Positions 50,135 to 60,421 of a stretch of 64,000 bases of DNA are shown here, piece after piece (the first letter of the stretch is position 1; each line of letters begins with the position of its first letter). The DNA is from Parvimonas sp. oral taxon 110 str. F0139. Its GTDB lineage: Bacteria; Bacillota; Clostridia; Tissierellales; Peptoniphilaceae. The stretch spans positions 1 through 64,000 of the forward strand of contig NZ_AFII01000001.1 in the NCBI RefSeq assembly GCF_000214475.1, read 5' to 3'. Below the pieces are notes generated by a model that saw nothing but the letters and a program-made list of their open reading frames with translations, ran no database searches and had not been told where the DNA came from. The position numbers and the translations under genes were made by a program.

Positions 50135-50824
50135 ATGATATACGGTTTATCTGATTTGCATTTAGATTATACTGGAGATAAGTCAATGGAGGTTTTTGGA
50201 TCCGCTTGGGAAAACTATGAAGAAAGAATGTTTAAAGCGTGGAAAGAAATTGTAAAAGATGACGATTATGTCATTGTGCCTGGTGATATTTCTTGGGCAT
50301 TAAAAATTGATGAGGCCTACAATGATTTAAAGAGAATTGAAAGTCTTCCAGGAAAGAAAATTTTTTTAAAAGGCAATCATGATTTATGGTGGAGTAGTCT
50401 TAATAAAATAAAAGAATTAGATTTAAAAAATATGTTTTTTTTACAAAACAATAGTTTTGAAACTGAAAAATATGTATTTATTGGAACAAGAGGTTGGATT
50501 TCTCCAAAATCTTCTGAATTTTCCGAAGATACAGATAGAAAAATCTACAATAGAGAACTTATGCGATTAAAATTAAGTTATAATTCTGTTAAAAATAAAG
50601 AAAAGGAAATAATTTGTCTTTTTCATTATCCACCAGTAGAAAAAGATAGGACTTTAAATGACTTTGGATTATTTGTTAAGGAACATAATATAAAAATTGT
50701 TTTATATGGACATCTACATGCATATTCTTTAAATAATGTTGTGGATGAAGTAGTCGACGGAATAGAATTCCATTGTATTTCCGCGGATTACTTAAAATTT
50801 ATCCCAAGACTTATTAGGAGATAA
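50135..50824 (+). CDS. Calcineurin-like metallophosphoesterase
   Basis: 229 residues. Metal motifs: GLSDLHLDY, VPGDISWAL, LKGNHDLWW, FHYPP and YGHLHAYS. Two-metal phosphoesterase; substrate unknown. AGGAG eight bases before ATG, 8 nt after the patatin gene. Confidence 0.92.
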   Translation: MIYGLSDLHLDYTGDKSMEVFGSAWENYEERMFKAWKEIVKDDDYVIVPGDISWALKIDEAYNDLKRIESLPGKKIFLKGNHDLWWSSLNKIKELDLKNMFFLQNNSFETEKYVFIGTRGWISPKSSEFSEDTDRKIYNRELMRLKLSYNSVKNKEKEIICLFHYPPVEKDRTLNDFGLFVKEHNIKIVLYGHLHAYSLNNVVDEVVDGIEFHCISADYLKFIPRLIRR

Positions 50825-50825
50825 A

Positions 50826-51371
50826 ATGGAGAAAGAGTTAGAAGTTAAAATTTTAAATATAAATGTTGAAGAAGTTAAAGCCAAATTGGAAAATTTAGGG
50901 GCAAAATTTTTGAAAAGTGAAAATCAAGAAAATATAAGGCTTACATCTTCAAAATTTGATTATATTCCAAAAGGAAGTTTTTTGAGAATTAGAAAATTTT
51001 TAGATAAAAATGGAAAAGAAATTAATTCAGAGTTAACATATAAAGAGCATAAAGAAAATAAGTTGTTAAAGGAATTTAATGAATATAATGTTTCTTTAGA
51101 AAATAGTGAAGATATGCTAAAAATTTTAAATTTTTTAGGATATGATAAACTTGATATAGAGAAAAAATTTAGAACATCATATAAATTAAAAAATGCTCAT
51201 ATTGACATTGATATATGGGATAAAGAAGTTTATCCTGATCCATATATGGAAATTGAAGTTTCGAATTATGGTGATTTGTGTGAAGTTTTAAATTTATTAG
51301 AAATAAGTGAAGGTGATGTTTGCCTTAAATCTTTGCCTGAGCTTAAAGAAGAATTAAAAAGTAGGAGTTAA
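50826..51371 (+). CDS. CYTH-domain (class IV adenylate cyclase-like/triphosphatase) protein
   Basis: 181 residues. Starts with the ExExK motif (MEKELEVKIL) and continues with charged strands (LRIRKF, ELTYKEH, KKFRTSY, DIDIWD, YMEIEV) facing the CYTH tunnel. Family members hydrolyse triphosphates or thiamine triphosphate or make cAMP. Which one is not decidable here. Confidence 0.9.
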   Translation: MEKELEVKILNINVEEVKAKLENLGAKFLKSENQENIRLTSSKFDYIPKGSFLRIRKFLDKNGKEINSELTYKEHKENKLLKEFNEYNVSLENSEDMLKILNFLGYDKLDIEKKFRTSYKLKNAHIDIDIWDKEVYPDPYMEIEVSNYGDLCEVLNLLEISEGDVCLKSLPELKEELKSRS

Positions 51372-51372
51372 T

Positions 51373-51669
51373 ATGAAAGAGTTATTAGGAATTTTGGTGA
51401 AAAAAAGAACATCAGTGCTTATAGTTTTACTTGCAATATTTATTGGAATGTTAGTAACATATTTGCTTAGTAGACTAAAAAATAGATTTGTTAAATTTAT
51501 TCCTGCATTTGTTTTAATAATTGTTGGAACAATATTCTTAGCTGACGGTTGGACAAATATTTTGACTGCAAGAGGTATAAATTCATTATACTATGCTATG
51601 ATTATAGGTACTAGTGGTGTTGTTTCACTATTCTATGCTTTAATACTAATGAATTTTAAGAGAAAGTAG
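51373..51669 (+). CDS. Small integral membrane protein, unknown function
   Basis: 98 residues with three hydrophobic segments (SVLIVLLAIFIGMLVTYLL, FIPAFVLIIVGTIFLA, YAMIIGTSGVVSLFYALI) and basic ends. AGGAG before the ATG and tight spacing with its neighbours support it as a real gene. No family recognised. Confidence 0.75.
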   Translation: MKELLGILVKKRTSVLIVLLAIFIGMLVTYLLSRLKNRFVKFIPAFVLIIVGTIFLADGWTNILTARGINSLYYAMIIGTSGVVSLFYALILMNFKRK

Positions 51670-51677
51670 GTGTGTAT

Positions 51678-52403
51678 ATGGGTAATATAGCCGCATTTTT
51701 TGACATTGACGGAACTATTGCAAGAGAATCACTTATGATTGAACATTTTAAAAGACTTATAAAGTATGAAATTTTGGATGAAAGTGTCTGGGTTGATGAT
51801 GTAAAACAATTATATATGGAATATGTTAATAGATATGGGGCGTATGACGCCTATATTGAAGCGCTTTCTGAAAAATATAGAAGTGATTTAAGAGGTTTTG
51901 ATATAAGATATAACAAATTTATTGCGGAACAATCTATAAAAAAAGTATTTGAAAGAGTTTATGTTTTCTCAAGAAATCAATTAGAATTCCATAAAGCTAA
52001 TGGGCATTTAATATTTTTTATTTCAGGAAGTCCTGATTTTTTGGTTAAAGAAATGGCTGAAAAATATGATGTTACAGAATTTAGAGCAACAAAATATTTG
52101 TTTGATGAAAATGGTAAGTTTACTGGGGAAATTGTACCTATGTGGCATAGCGAGGGAAAAGATGAAGTATGTAATGAGATTATAGAAAAATATAATATAG
52201 ATGTTGAGAAATCTTATGCATATGGAGATACAACTGGAGATTTATCAATGCTTAGAAGATTTGGTAATGCTTATACAATAAATCCTTCAAATAAATTATT
52301 ACAAAGAATAAAAAATGATGAAGAACTTTCAAAAAAAGTGAATATAATTGTAGAGAGAAAAGATGTTATTTATAAATTAAAGGCAGATGTAACAACTTTA
52401 TAA
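51678..52403 (+). CDS. HAD-IB family hydrolase
   Basis: 241 residues. Motif I FFDIDGTIARES, motif II FISGSPDF, motif III/IV YGDTTGDLSML. Resembles SerB-type/acyl-phosphate phosphatases of subclass IB. ATG 51678 chosen as AGGTG precedes it. Last gene of the operon; terminator follows. Confidence 0.9.
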   Translation: MGNIAAFFDIDGTIARESLMIEHFKRLIKYEILDESVWVDDVKQLYMEYVNRYGAYDAYIEALSEKYRSDLRGFDIRYNKFIAEQSIKKVFERVYVFSRNQLEFHKANGHLIFFISGSPDFLVKEMAEKYDVTEFRATKYLFDENGKFTGEIVPMWHSEGKDEVCNEIIEKYNIDVEKSYAYGDTTGDLSMLRRFGNAYTINPSNKLLQRIKNDEELSKKVNIIVERKDVIYKLKADVTTL

Positions 52404-52431
52404 ATTATAATTTTTAATATTAAGAACATAA

Positions 52432-52457
52432 AAAAAGTAGCTCATTGGCTACTTTTT
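52432..52457. terminator. Bidirectional terminator
   Basis: AAAAAGTAGC-tcattg-GCTACTTTTT: symmetrical, with A-runs and T-runs on both sides, between the HAD gene (+) and the flavodoxin gene (-), which converge here. Confidence 0.9.
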
Positions 52458-52470
52458 GTTTTGTATTTAA

Positions 52471-52899
52471 TTATGCTTTAGCTATCTTTTCTCCGAATGC
52501 TACACAATCATCTTCATCTTCTGGTGTAGGACAATCATATACGCAAAGTGGTTCAGCTACAATTTTAGCTCCAACTCCTTCGCATCTAACTTTCCAGTCT
52601 TTCATCCATTTTTGTCCTTCATTCCATTCATAAGATCCGAATAAAGCAATTTTTCTTCCATTTAATTCTTCTTCAACTTCTTCGAACATTGGTTCAAAGC
52701 TTGATTCTTCAAGAACTTCATCTCCCATTGCTGGGCAACCAAATGCAACTAAGTCATAATCATTTAACATATCTGCGCCAAAATCGTCACAGAAGATTAC
52801 TTCTACTTCAGAACCTGCATTTTCAATACCTTCGGCGATACAATCAGCCATTTTTTCAGTATTACCTGTACCTGACCAATATACAACTGCTACTTTCAT
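52471..52899 (-). CDS. Flavodoxin
   Basis: 142 residues. FMN phosphate loop VVYWSGTGNTEKMAD at the N-terminus, then AFGCPAMGDEVLEES and LFGSYEWNEGQ for the isoalloxazine loops. A short-chain, very acidic electron carrier, as in Clostridium flavodoxins. It is the only protein gene on the - strand that I accept as intact. AAGGAGG lies upstream of its ATG. Confidence 0.95.
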   Translation of the reverse strand: MKVAVVYWSGTGNTEKMADCIAEGIENAGSEVEVIFCDDFGADMLNDYDLVAFGCPAMGDEVLEESSFEPMFEEVEEELNGRKIALFGSYEWNEGQKWMKDWKVRCEGVGAKIVAEPLCVYDCPTPEDEDDCVAFGEKIAKA

Positions 52900-53183
52900 T
52901 TAAAAGTCCTCCTTAAATTTTGAATAACAAAATAAAAATTTATTGTATTTATATAATATACAATATAAATTATAATTAAATTTAAAATATTGATTTTAAA
53001 CTTAATAACAATTTCTACAAGATAATAATAACAATAATATAAAATTTTGTCAACTATTTACAAAAATTTTACATTCTATTTTATACAATAAATAGATTAG
53101 TTTACTATAAAACTTAGAAAAATATTTTTAAATTATTAAAAAATAATCGGTAAAAAAATTTTTTAATAAAAATGTTTTAAATC
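52900..53183. other. AT-rich intergenic region
   Basis: Divergent promoter region between flavodoxin (-) and hrcA (+). Over 85% A/T with many short A/T palindromes near 52940-52975, probably including the flavodoxin promoter. I see no gene. Confidence 0.5.
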
Positions 53184-53212
53184 TTGACATAGGGGAATAA
53201 TAGTAATATAAT
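53184..53212 (+). promoter_or_regulatory. hrcA-grpE-dnaK promoter
   Basis: TTGACA at 53184-53189 and TATAAT at 53207-53212, 17-nt spacer. CIRCE begins five bases downstream, over the transcript start. Confidence 0.9.
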
Positions 53213-53216
53213 ATTG

Positions 53217-53243
53217 TTAGCAGTCTAAGAGATTGAGTGCTAA
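53217..53243 (+). promoter_or_regulatory. CIRCE operator
   Basis: TTAGCAgTC-N9-GAGTGCTAA; one mismatch (G for C) to the consensus in the left arm. Binding site for HrcA, giving heat-shock control of its own operon. Confidence 0.95.
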
Positions 53244-53257
53244 AAAGAGGTGATAAA

Positions 53258-54271
53258 ATGCTTGATGATAGAAAATTGAAGATTTTATATGCCATAATAG
53301 ATAGTTATATCAGCACATCTGAGCCAATTGGTTCCCGAACAATTTCAAAACAATATGATATGGGAGTCAGTTCGGCAACGGTAAGAAATGAAATGAGTGA
53401 CTTGGAAGAATTAGGATTTTTAAATAAAGCTTATTCATCTTCTGGTAGAATTCCATCAGATAAGGCTTATAGACATTATGTTAACTATTTGTTGTCTTCA
53501 CATTTTGATGAGATTTCAAAAAATATGTATGGAATTGACATTTTATCAAAACATATTAATGAAAAAAATAAAATTTTTAAAGAATCCGCAAAGATAATTT
53601 CTGAGGTAACAGAATGTATCACAGCGACTATGATTACGGATTATATGGATTGCTCTGTTAAGAGTATTGATGTCATTAATATAAGCGGAAATTGTTATGT
53701 TTTGGTATTGGTTTTTGATAATGGAAAAGTTATAAATACAGTATTTGATTCGAAAACAGAACTTAGTGGAGATATATTACAAGATTTGATATTTTATTTA
53801 AAGAAATATTTGATAAATGTTAAAGTATCAGATTTAAATGAAAGACTAGAGTATTTGAAACTTACCTTTGTTTCAAAAATTCCTTTTATAACAGAAATTT
53901 CTGATTTAATTGGTAAAGAGATTTCAAAGAATGAAAAATCCAGTATTGAACTAGAAGGAATTTCTAATATATTTAATTTCCCAGAATATCGAGATTTAAA
54001 TAAAGCTAAAGAACTTATTCATTTCTTAGAAGATAAAAATGAGCTTGAAGATTTATTTTTAAGTTATAGTGGAGATAAAATATATGTAAGTATAGGAAGT
54101 GAAAATAACAAAGACTTTTTAAATGAAAATACAATAGTTGCAACATCCTATAATCTTGGGGACGGTAGCAAAGGAAAGATTGCTGTTATTGGACCTACTA
54201 GGATGGATTATGAAAAAATAATATCAGCTATGTTAAGTATAAATGATAGAATTAAAGATATTTTAAAATGA
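53258..54271 (+). CDS. hrcA: Heat-inducible transcription repressor HrcA
   Basis: 337 residues. N-terminal winged helix (SEPIGSRTISKQYDMGVSSA, TVRNEMSDLEELGFL) and a C-terminal GAF-like dimer domain ending VIGPTRMDYEKIISAM. It represses from the CIRCE site 15 nt upstream. ATG 53258 follows AGAGGTG. Confidence 0.96.
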   Translation: MLDDRKLKILYAIIDSYISTSEPIGSRTISKQYDMGVSSATVRNEMSDLEELGFLNKAYSSSGRIPSDKAYRHYVNYLLSSHFDEISKNMYGIDILSKHINEKNKIFKESAKIISEVTECITATMITDYMDCSVKSIDVINISGNCYVLVLVFDNGKVINTVFDSKTELSGDILQDLIFYLKKYLINVKVSDLNERLEYLKLTFVSKIPFITEISDLIGKEISKNEKSSIELEGISNIFNFPEYRDLNKAKELIHFLEDKNELEDLFLSYSGDKIYVSIGSENNKDFLNENTIVATSYNLGDGSKGKIAVIGPTRMDYEKIISAMLSINDRIKDILK

Positions 54272-54286
54272 TGGGAGGCGAAATAG

Positions 54287-54817
54287 TTGAAAGAAGATAA
54301 AAAGGAAATGGAAGAAGAGCTAAAAGAAGAAACTACTGAAGAAGTAGAAAAAAAAGACTTAGAACAAAACTCTTCTGATGAAGTTGAAGAAAAATTAAAT
54401 TCAGAAATTGAGGAATTAAAAAATCAACTTTTAAGACTTCAAGCTGATTTTGTAAATTATAAAAACAGAACGGAAAGAGAAAAGTCAAATTCTATTATCT
54501 TAGCAAATGAAGGTTTAATATTAAAATTGTTGCCTGTTTTGGATAATTTTAATAGAGCTTTTACTCATGTAAATATAGAAGATGAGACGATTAAAGGTTT
54601 TGTTATGATTAAAGAACAGTTTGAGTCAATTTTGAAAACTGAAATGGTTGAGGAAATAGAAAGTGATGGTGCTGTTTTTGATCCAAATCTACATAATGCA
54701 GTTATGACTGAAAGTAAAGATGGAGTAGAAAGTGGTATTGTATTGGAAACTTTTGAAAAAGGATATAAAATTAAAGATAAAGTAATTAGACCAAGTATGG
54801 TTAAAGTTAGTGAATAA
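54287..54817 (+). CDS. grpE: Nucleotide exchange factor GrpE
   Basis: 176 residues from TTG 54287 (GGGAGG eight bases upstream); ATG 54308 is a shorter option. Acidic N-terminus, long coiled coil ([20 protein letters not shown]), and the beta-wing with the [18 protein letters not shown] end. It releases ADP from DnaK. Confidence 0.95.
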   Translation: MKEDKKEMEEELKEETTEEVEKKDLEQNSSDEVEEKLNSEIEELKNQLLRLQADFVNYKNRTEREKSNSIILANEGLILKLLPVLDNFNRAFTHVNIEDETIKGFVMIKEQFESILKTEMVEEIESDGAVFDPNLHNAVMTESKDGVESGIVLETFEKGYKIKDKVIRPSMVKVSE

Positions 54818-54833
54818 TAAGGAGGAAAAGATT

Positions 54834-56654
54834 ATGTCAAAAATTATAGGTATTGATTTAGGTACAACAAACTCAGCAGTAGCTGTTATGGAAGGTGGAG
54901 AACCAACAATTATAGCAAACGTAGAAGGAAATAGAACTACTCCTTCAGTTGTTGCTTTTACAAAAAATGGAGAAAGATTAGTAGGAGAAACTGCTAAAAG
55001 ACAAGCAATTACAAATGCAGCAAGAACAATAACTTCTATTAAGAGAGAAATGGGTACAGATTATAAAGTAAAAATTGATGATAAAGAATATAGCCCAGAA
55101 GAAATTTCAGCAATGATTTTACAAAAAATTAAATCAGATGTTGAAAGTTATTTAGGAGAAACTGTTTCAGAAGCTGTAATAACAGTTCCTGCTTACTTTA
55201 CAGATAGCCAAAGACAAGCTACAAAAGACGCTGGAAAGATTGCTGGTTTAGATGTTAAGAGAATTATCAACGAACCAACAGCAGCAGCTTTGGCTTATGG
55301 AATGGATAAAGATACTGAACAACATAAAATAATGGTATTCGACCTTGGTGGTGGTACATTCGACGTTTCTATTTTGGAAATTGGAGATGGAGTTTTTGAA
55401 GTTTTAGCTACAAGAGGTAACAATAGACTTGGTGGAGATGATTTCGACGAAGTTTTAATGAAATATATGATTTCAGAATTCAAAAAAGAAAATGGTATTG
55501 ACTTAAGTAAAGATGTAACAGCAATGCAAAGATTAAAAGATGCTGCCGAAAAAGCTAAGAAAGAACTTTCAACAACAATGACTACTAATGTGAACTTACC
55601 ATTCATTACAGCTGTTGATGGAGCTCCAGTTCATTTAAATATGGACATTAAGAGAGCAAAATTTGAAGAACTATCTTCAGACTTAGTTGATAAAACTTTA
55701 GTTCCAGTTAGAGAAGCATTAAATGATGCGGGACTTACTGCATCTGAAATTGATAAAGTTCTTTTGGTTGGTGGTTCAACAAGAATTCCGGCAGTACAAG
55801 AAGCAGTTAAAAAATTAATCGGAAAAGAACCACAAAAAGATATTAACCCTGATGAATGTGTTGCCATTGGTGCTGCAATTCAAGGTGGTGTTTTAACAGG
55901 AGAAGTTAAAGATTTATTATTATTAGACGTAACTCCATTGTCATTAGGTATCGAAACAATGGGCGGTGTAATGACAAGATTAATCGAAAGAAATACAACT
56001 ATTCCTGCAAAGAAGAGTCAAATATTCTCAACAGCTGCAGATGGACAAACAGCAGTAGATATCCATGTTTTACAAGGTGAAAGAGAATTTGCTCATGATA
56101 ATACAACATTAGGAAGATTCCAATTAACAGGTATTCCTGCTGCTCCAAGAGGAGTTCCACAAATTGAAGTTACTTTTGATATAGATGCTAACGGAATTGT
56201 AAATGTTAGTGCTAAAGATTTAGGATCAGGAAATGAACAAAAGATTACAATTACTGCATCAACAAAATTATCTGAAGATGAAATTAATAAGAAAGTTAGA
56301 GAAGCAGAACAATTTGCTCAAGAAGATAAGAAGAAAAAAGAAGTTGTAGAAACTAAAAATAATGCTGAATCCTTAATCTATCAAACTGAAAAAACTTTGA
56401 AAGATTTAGAAGGAAAAATCTCGGAAGATGAAAAATCAAGCATTAATGCAAAATTAGAAGATTTAAAATCTGCATTAACAACTGACAATGTAGATGACAT
56501 TAAAGCAAAGAACGATGCTTTAACTCAAGAATTCTATAAGATTTCAGAAAAATTATATCAAAATGCTAATCCTCAAGGACAAGGAGCAGAACAAAAGAAA
56601 GATGATGTAGTTGATGCTGACTATGAAGTAGTTGACGAAGACGAAAATAAATAG
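54834..56654 (+). CDS. dnaK: Chaperone protein DnaK (Hsp70)
   Basis: 606 residues. ATPase motifs [30 protein letters not shown] and [17 protein letters not shown]; linker [15 protein letters not shown]; and the lid helices ending in an acidic tail [20 protein letters not shown] 54834 follows AAGGAGG. Central cytoplasmic chaperone, working with GrpE and with DnaJ encoded 30 kb away. Confidence 0.97.
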   Translation: MSKIIGIDLGTTNSAVAVMEGGEPTIIANVEGNRTTPSVVAFTKNGERLVGETAKRQAITNAARTITSIKREMGTDYKVKIDDKEYSPEEISAMILQKIKSDVESYLGETVSEAVITVPAYFTDSQRQATKDAGKIAGLDVKRIINEPTAAALAYGMDKDTEQHKIMVFDLGGGTFDVSILEIGDGVFEVLATRGNNRLGGDDFDEVLMKYMISEFKKENGIDLSKDVTAMQRLKDAAEKAKKELSTTMTTNVNLPFITAVDGAPVHLNMDIKRAKFEELSSDLVDKTLVPVREALNDAGLTASEIDKVLLVGGSTRIPAVQEAVKKLIGKEPQKDINPDECVAIGAAIQGGVLTGEVKDLLLLDVTPLSLGIETMGGVMTRLIERNTTIPAKKSQIFSTAADGQTAVDIHVLQGEREFAHDNTTLGRFQLTGIPAAPRGVPQIEVTFDIDANGIVNVSAKDLGSGNEQKITITASTKLSEDEINKKVREAEQFAQEDKKKKEVVETKNNAESLIYQTEKTLKDLEGKISEDEKSSINAKLEDLKSALTTDNVDDIKAKNDALTQEFYKISEKLYQNANPQGQGAEQKKDDVVDADYEVVDEDENK

Positions 56655-56667
56655 AATAAAAAATGCT

Positions 56668-56700
56668 AAAAGGTAGTGTGTTGAGCACTACCTTTTCTAT
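56668..56700 (+). terminator. Terminator of the hrcA operon
   Basis: AAAGGTAGTG-tgttgag-CACTACCTTTT. Confidence 0.85.
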
Positions 56701-56727
56701 TGAAAAAAATGTATTTATTGATATAAT
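56700..56727 (+). promoter_or_regulatory. Transketolase promoter
   Basis: TTGAAA at 56700-56705 and TATAAT at 56722-56727, 16-nt spacer. Confidence 0.65.
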
Positions 56728-56778
56728 AAGTTCGTTAAGTTTATTTAAAAAAATAATATATTTAAGTGAGGGAATGAT

Positions 56779-58754
56779 ATGGAAATTAAGAATTTATGTA
56801 TTAATACTATGAGAACATTAAGTGCCGATGCCATTCAAAAGGCAAAGTCAGGACATCCTGGACTTCCACTTGGAGCATCACCAATGGCATTTACTTTATT
56901 TAATGATTGTATGAAGATTTCTCCTAAAAATCCAAATTGGTTTGATAGAGATAGATTTATTTTATCAGCAGGACATGGTTCTATGCTTTTATATTCATTA
57001 CTTCATTTATTTGATTATGGTGTTAGTATTGAAGATATAAAGAATTTTAGACAAATTGATAGTTTAACTCCAGGTCATCCTGAATATGGACATACTGCAG
57101 GAATAGATGCAACAACTGGTCCGCTTGGACAAGGTGTTTCAATGGCTGTTGGTATGGCACTTGCTGAAAGTCATTTGGCTTCAATTTTCAATACTGATGA
57201 TTGTAAAATAGTAGATCACTATACTTATTCAATTGTTGGAGACGGTTGTCTTATGGAAGGCATCAGCAATGAAGCATCTTCACTTGCAGGTACATTAAAG
57301 CTTGGAAAACTTATAGTTTTATATGATAGCAATAATATTACTATAGAAGGGGATACTTCAACTGCTTTTAGTGAAAATGTAAGAGGTAGATATGAAGCTC
57401 TAGGTTGGGATACTTATTTTGTTGCAGATGGTAATAATATTAAAGAAATTAAAGAAGCAATAGAAAGAGCAAAGCTAACTGATAAACCTTCATTAATAGA
57501 AATAAAGACAAAAATTGGATATGGTTCAACTAAACAAGGAAGTGCTTCAGCACATGGAGAACCTTTAGGAGAAGATAATATTCCAACATTTAAGAAAAAT
57601 ATTGGTTGGGAATATGAAGAAAGTTTTTACGTTCCAGAAGAAGTTAAAAAATATATGAAAGAAGTTGTTGAAAGAAAAATAATTTTGTTGATGAATGGGA
57701 AAAACAACTTGAAGAATATAAAGCTAAATATCCTGAAAAATATGATTTATTGCAAAAATTTATGAAAGAAGAAATTGACGAAGAAATCTTAAACGATTCA
57801 TCAATTACTGAATTTGATAAAGATATGGCATCAAGAGAATCAAGTGGAATTGTATTAAACAGATTTTCTAAATTATTACCAAATCTTTTTGGAGGTTCAG
57901 CAGATTTAGGTCCTTCAAATAAATCAACAATGAAAGAATTTGACTACTATTCACCTGAAAATAGAAGTGGAAAGAATATTCATTTTGGAGTAAGAGAACA
58001 TGCAATGGCTGCAATATGTAATGGTATTTCATTACATGGAGGACTTTTACCATATTGTGCAACATTCTTTGTTTTTAGCGACTATTTAAAACCTGCTGTA
58101 AGACTTTCTGCGCTTATGAATCAAGGCGTTATCTATGTTTTAACTCACGATAGCATTGGAGTTGGGGAAGATGGACCTACACATGAACCAATTGAACATT
58201 TGGCAATGTTTAGATCTACACCAAATGTTTCAATGTATAGACCTTGTGATGCAAAAGAAACAGCTTATGCCTGGATATCTGCATTAAAGAATAGAAAAAC
58301 TCCAAGCTGTTTAGCACTTACAAGACAAAAATTGACTAATTTAGAAGAAACTTCAGCAGAATCTCTAAAAGGTGGATATGTCCTAAAAGACTTTGGGAAA
58401 GACTTTGAAATGATTATTATTGCATCAGGTTCAGAAGTTGGCTTGGCTTACAAAGTTTGTGAAAAACTTTTAGAAGAAAATATTTGCACAAGACTTGTAT
58501 CAATGCCATGTATGGAAGAATTTGAAAAGCAAAGTAAAGAATATAAAGAAAGAGTATTACCTAATAACATCAGAAAGAGAGTTAGCATAGAAGCTCTATC
58601 AACATTTGGCTGGGGTAAATATGTTGGATTAGATGGAATTTCAATAGGTCTTGATACATTTGGAGCATCAGCACCTGCAAATCTATTATTTGAAAAATTT
58701 GGATTTACAGTTGATGCAGTTTATGACAAAATAAAAAAGAATTATTTTAATTAA
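56779..58754 (+). CDS. tkt: Transketolase, frameshifted in the middle
   Basis: 658 residues after repair, the usual length. N-terminal TPP domain: SADAIQKAKSGHPGLPLGAS, GHPEYGHTAGIDATTGPLGQ and GDGCLMEGISNEASSL. C-terminal half: IHFGVREHAMAAICNGISLHG and HDSIGVGEDGPTHEPIEHL. The frame breaks at about 57680. One A added to the A5 tract at 57675-57679 links it as VERKNNFVDEWEKQLEEYK. It moves two-carbon units between sugar phosphates. Without repair the cell would make two half proteins; the second half has no ribosome binding site. Confidence 0.9.
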
Positions 58755-58769
58755 TAAAAAATTATAAAG

Positions 58770-58797
58770 AATAGCGAATAAAAATTTCGCTATTTTT
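58770..58797 (+). terminator. Terminator of tkt
   Basis: AATAGCGAA-taaaaa-TTTCGCTATTTTTT. Confidence 0.85.
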
Positions 58798-58823
58798 TGT
58801 GTGAAAATATTTTCATTAAATTG

Positions 58824-58852
58824 TTGAATATATTAGTTTAATTTGTTATAAT
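58824..58852 (+). promoter_or_regulatory. Promoter of the membrane-protein gene
   Basis: TTGAAT at 58824-58829 and TATAAT at 58847-58852, 17-nt spacer. Confidence 0.7.
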
Positions 58853-58894
58853 CATCTTGAGTTGTAAATTATTAAGATTACTAGGAGAATAACT

Positions 58895-59581
58895 ATGAGA
58901 TGCTTATTTATTTATGGTTTAATGGTTTTAATTTTGACAAGATATATGTATATAGGACTTATGTTCTATAAGATTAGAAATAAAGAGTATGTTTCTGAAG
59001 CATATAATATTTTAATGAGAAATCCTAAAATGAAAAATCCTGAAAAGATTTTGAAATATTATGGATTATTTCATTTTGTTATTGCAGCTTTAGTAATTAT
59101 ACTCTTTTTTATTGTTGATTTGGTAGTTATAGCGTTATTTGTATGGGTTTTGGCTTTGTTAGAAGACATCTTTTTCATCATAATATCAAAAAAATCTGAA
59201 AAAATAAAACATATAATAAGTTTAGTTTCTATAGTAATAATATTACTTTTTGAAATAAAAAGTCTTGATTATTATCAAACTACAAAAAATATTTATAACA
59301 TTTCATACACAATCGTGATTGAAAACGGAGTAAGTGATTTTAAAGAACTAAAAGAAAAATCTATTCTTGAAGAAATTTTTAAGAGCGAAATAAAAAATAT
59401 CTCTAAAATGAAAGATAAAAAAATTGAATTATATGACCAAAAAGGAAAGCTATTAATAGAATCTGACTTATACGAAGCAGAAGTAAAAGATTCTTCTACA
59501 AACGAATATGAAAAGCAGGAAAATATAATAAAGTATAAAGGAAAATACTATAAAATTTATGAACCTAAGAAATTTGATTAA
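58895..59581 (+). CDS. Membrane protein of unknown function
   Basis: 228 residues: a hydrophobic N-terminus (FIYGLMVLILTRYMYIGLMF), two closely spaced membrane segments (about 63-100) and a third (IISLVSIVIILLFEI), then a soluble C-terminal domain of about 100 residues rich in Lys/Glu. AGGAG before ATG and its own promoter. It lies just before the cas genes but is probably unrelated; no family recognised. Confidence 0.7.
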   Translation: MRCLFIYGLMVLILTRYMYIGLMFYKIRNKEYVSEAYNILMRNPKMKNPEKILKYYGLFHFVIAALVIILFFIVDLVVIALFVWVLALLEDIFFIIISKKSEKIKHIISLVSIVIILLFEIKSLDYYQTTKNIYNISYTIVIENGVSDFKELKEKSILEEIFKSEIKNISKMKDKKIELYDQKGKLLIESDLYEAEVKDSSTNEYEKQENIIKYKGKYYKIYEPKKFD

Positions 59582-59643
59582 AATATTAAAATTAGAAATT
59601 AAAATAAGATAATAATAAATTAATATAAAGAGAGGTGTTTGTT

Positions 59644-60384
59644 ATGAAAATTGTTTTAAAATTTAAAACAGATAATAATTTCATCCCTAAAGATTATCAT
59701 CGTTTCTGTATTAAATTTTTTAAAACAGCAGTATCAAATTATTCTAATGGTGAATTTTTTGAAAAGTTTTTTGGGGATGATTATATCAAAAGTGATGAAA
59801 AAAAATATTCATGGGCAGTTAAATTTTTTAAACCCAAATTTTTTTCTAACAGAATTGAAGTTGGAGAAAATAATTTTGAGATTACTTTTAAATCTCCAAA
59901 AAAAGATGTTGGAACTATCTTTTTCAATTCGTTTTTAGAATATAAAGAAAATGAATTTAAAATTTCTGAAAATAATTTTATAGTTTTAACAGATGCTAAA
60001 ATTGTCAATGAAAAAAAGATTGAAGGAAATTGTGCAAGATTTAAATTTTGTTCTCCTCTTGTCATTCGCGAACATAATAGAGAAGATAACACAGACAGAC
60101 ATATAACTGTTGAAGATGGAGATTTCTTTGATAAATTTAAAGAAAATTTAAAAATCCATTTTCCAAGTTTTTCCAACTCTATAGATGATATGGAGATTGA
60201 TACTTCAGAAATGAAAAAAGCGGTTGTGCTTTTTTATGGATTATATATAGACGTTAGTTTAGGAGTAATAGAAATTAAAGCTGATAATAGCTTATTAAAT
60301 GAAATGCTGATTTCGTCTGTCGGAAGTAAAAATGCATCCGGTTTTGGACTATTACAGCATATAGAATCTTGGGAGATGAAATAG
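59644..60384 (+). CDS. cas6: CRISPR-associated endoribonuclease Cas6
   Basis: 246 residues, a double ferredoxin (RAMP) fold. The C-terminal glycine-rich loop VGSKNASGFGLL is the Cas6 signature. The middle segment CARFKFCSPLVIREHNREDN resembles the family's 'SPL' strand. A candidate catalytic His lies in the N-terminal half (DYHRFCIKFF). It cuts pre-crRNA within repeats. ATG 59644 (AGAGAGGTG upstream) is preferred to a GTG three codons earlier. First gene of the type III locus; intact. No repeat array within the window. Confidence 0.88.
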   Translation: MKIVLKFKTDNNFIPKDYHRFCIKFFKTAVSNYSNGEFFEKFFGDDYIKSDEKKYSWAVKFFKPKFFSNRIEVGENNFEITFKSPKKDVGTIFFNSFLEYKENEFKISENNFIVLTDAKIVNEKKIEGNCARFKFCSPLVIREHNREDNTDRHITVEDGDFFDKFKENLKIHFPSFSNSIDDMEIDTSEMKKAVVLFYGLYIDVSLGVIEIKADNSLLNEMLISSVGSKNASGFGLLQHIESWEMK

Positions 60385-60421
60385 AGTAATTCATATAAAA
60401 TATACTAAAATGGAGGTAGTT

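Noticed and set aside
52445..52916. + strand frames opposite flavodoxin
   Set aside because: Shadows of the intact - strand flavodoxin gene, without ribosome binding sites or family features.
58895..59581. Membrane protein as a CRISPR ancillary gene
   Set aside because: It has its own promoter, a gap of 60 nt to cas6 and no effector motif; proximity alone is not enough.
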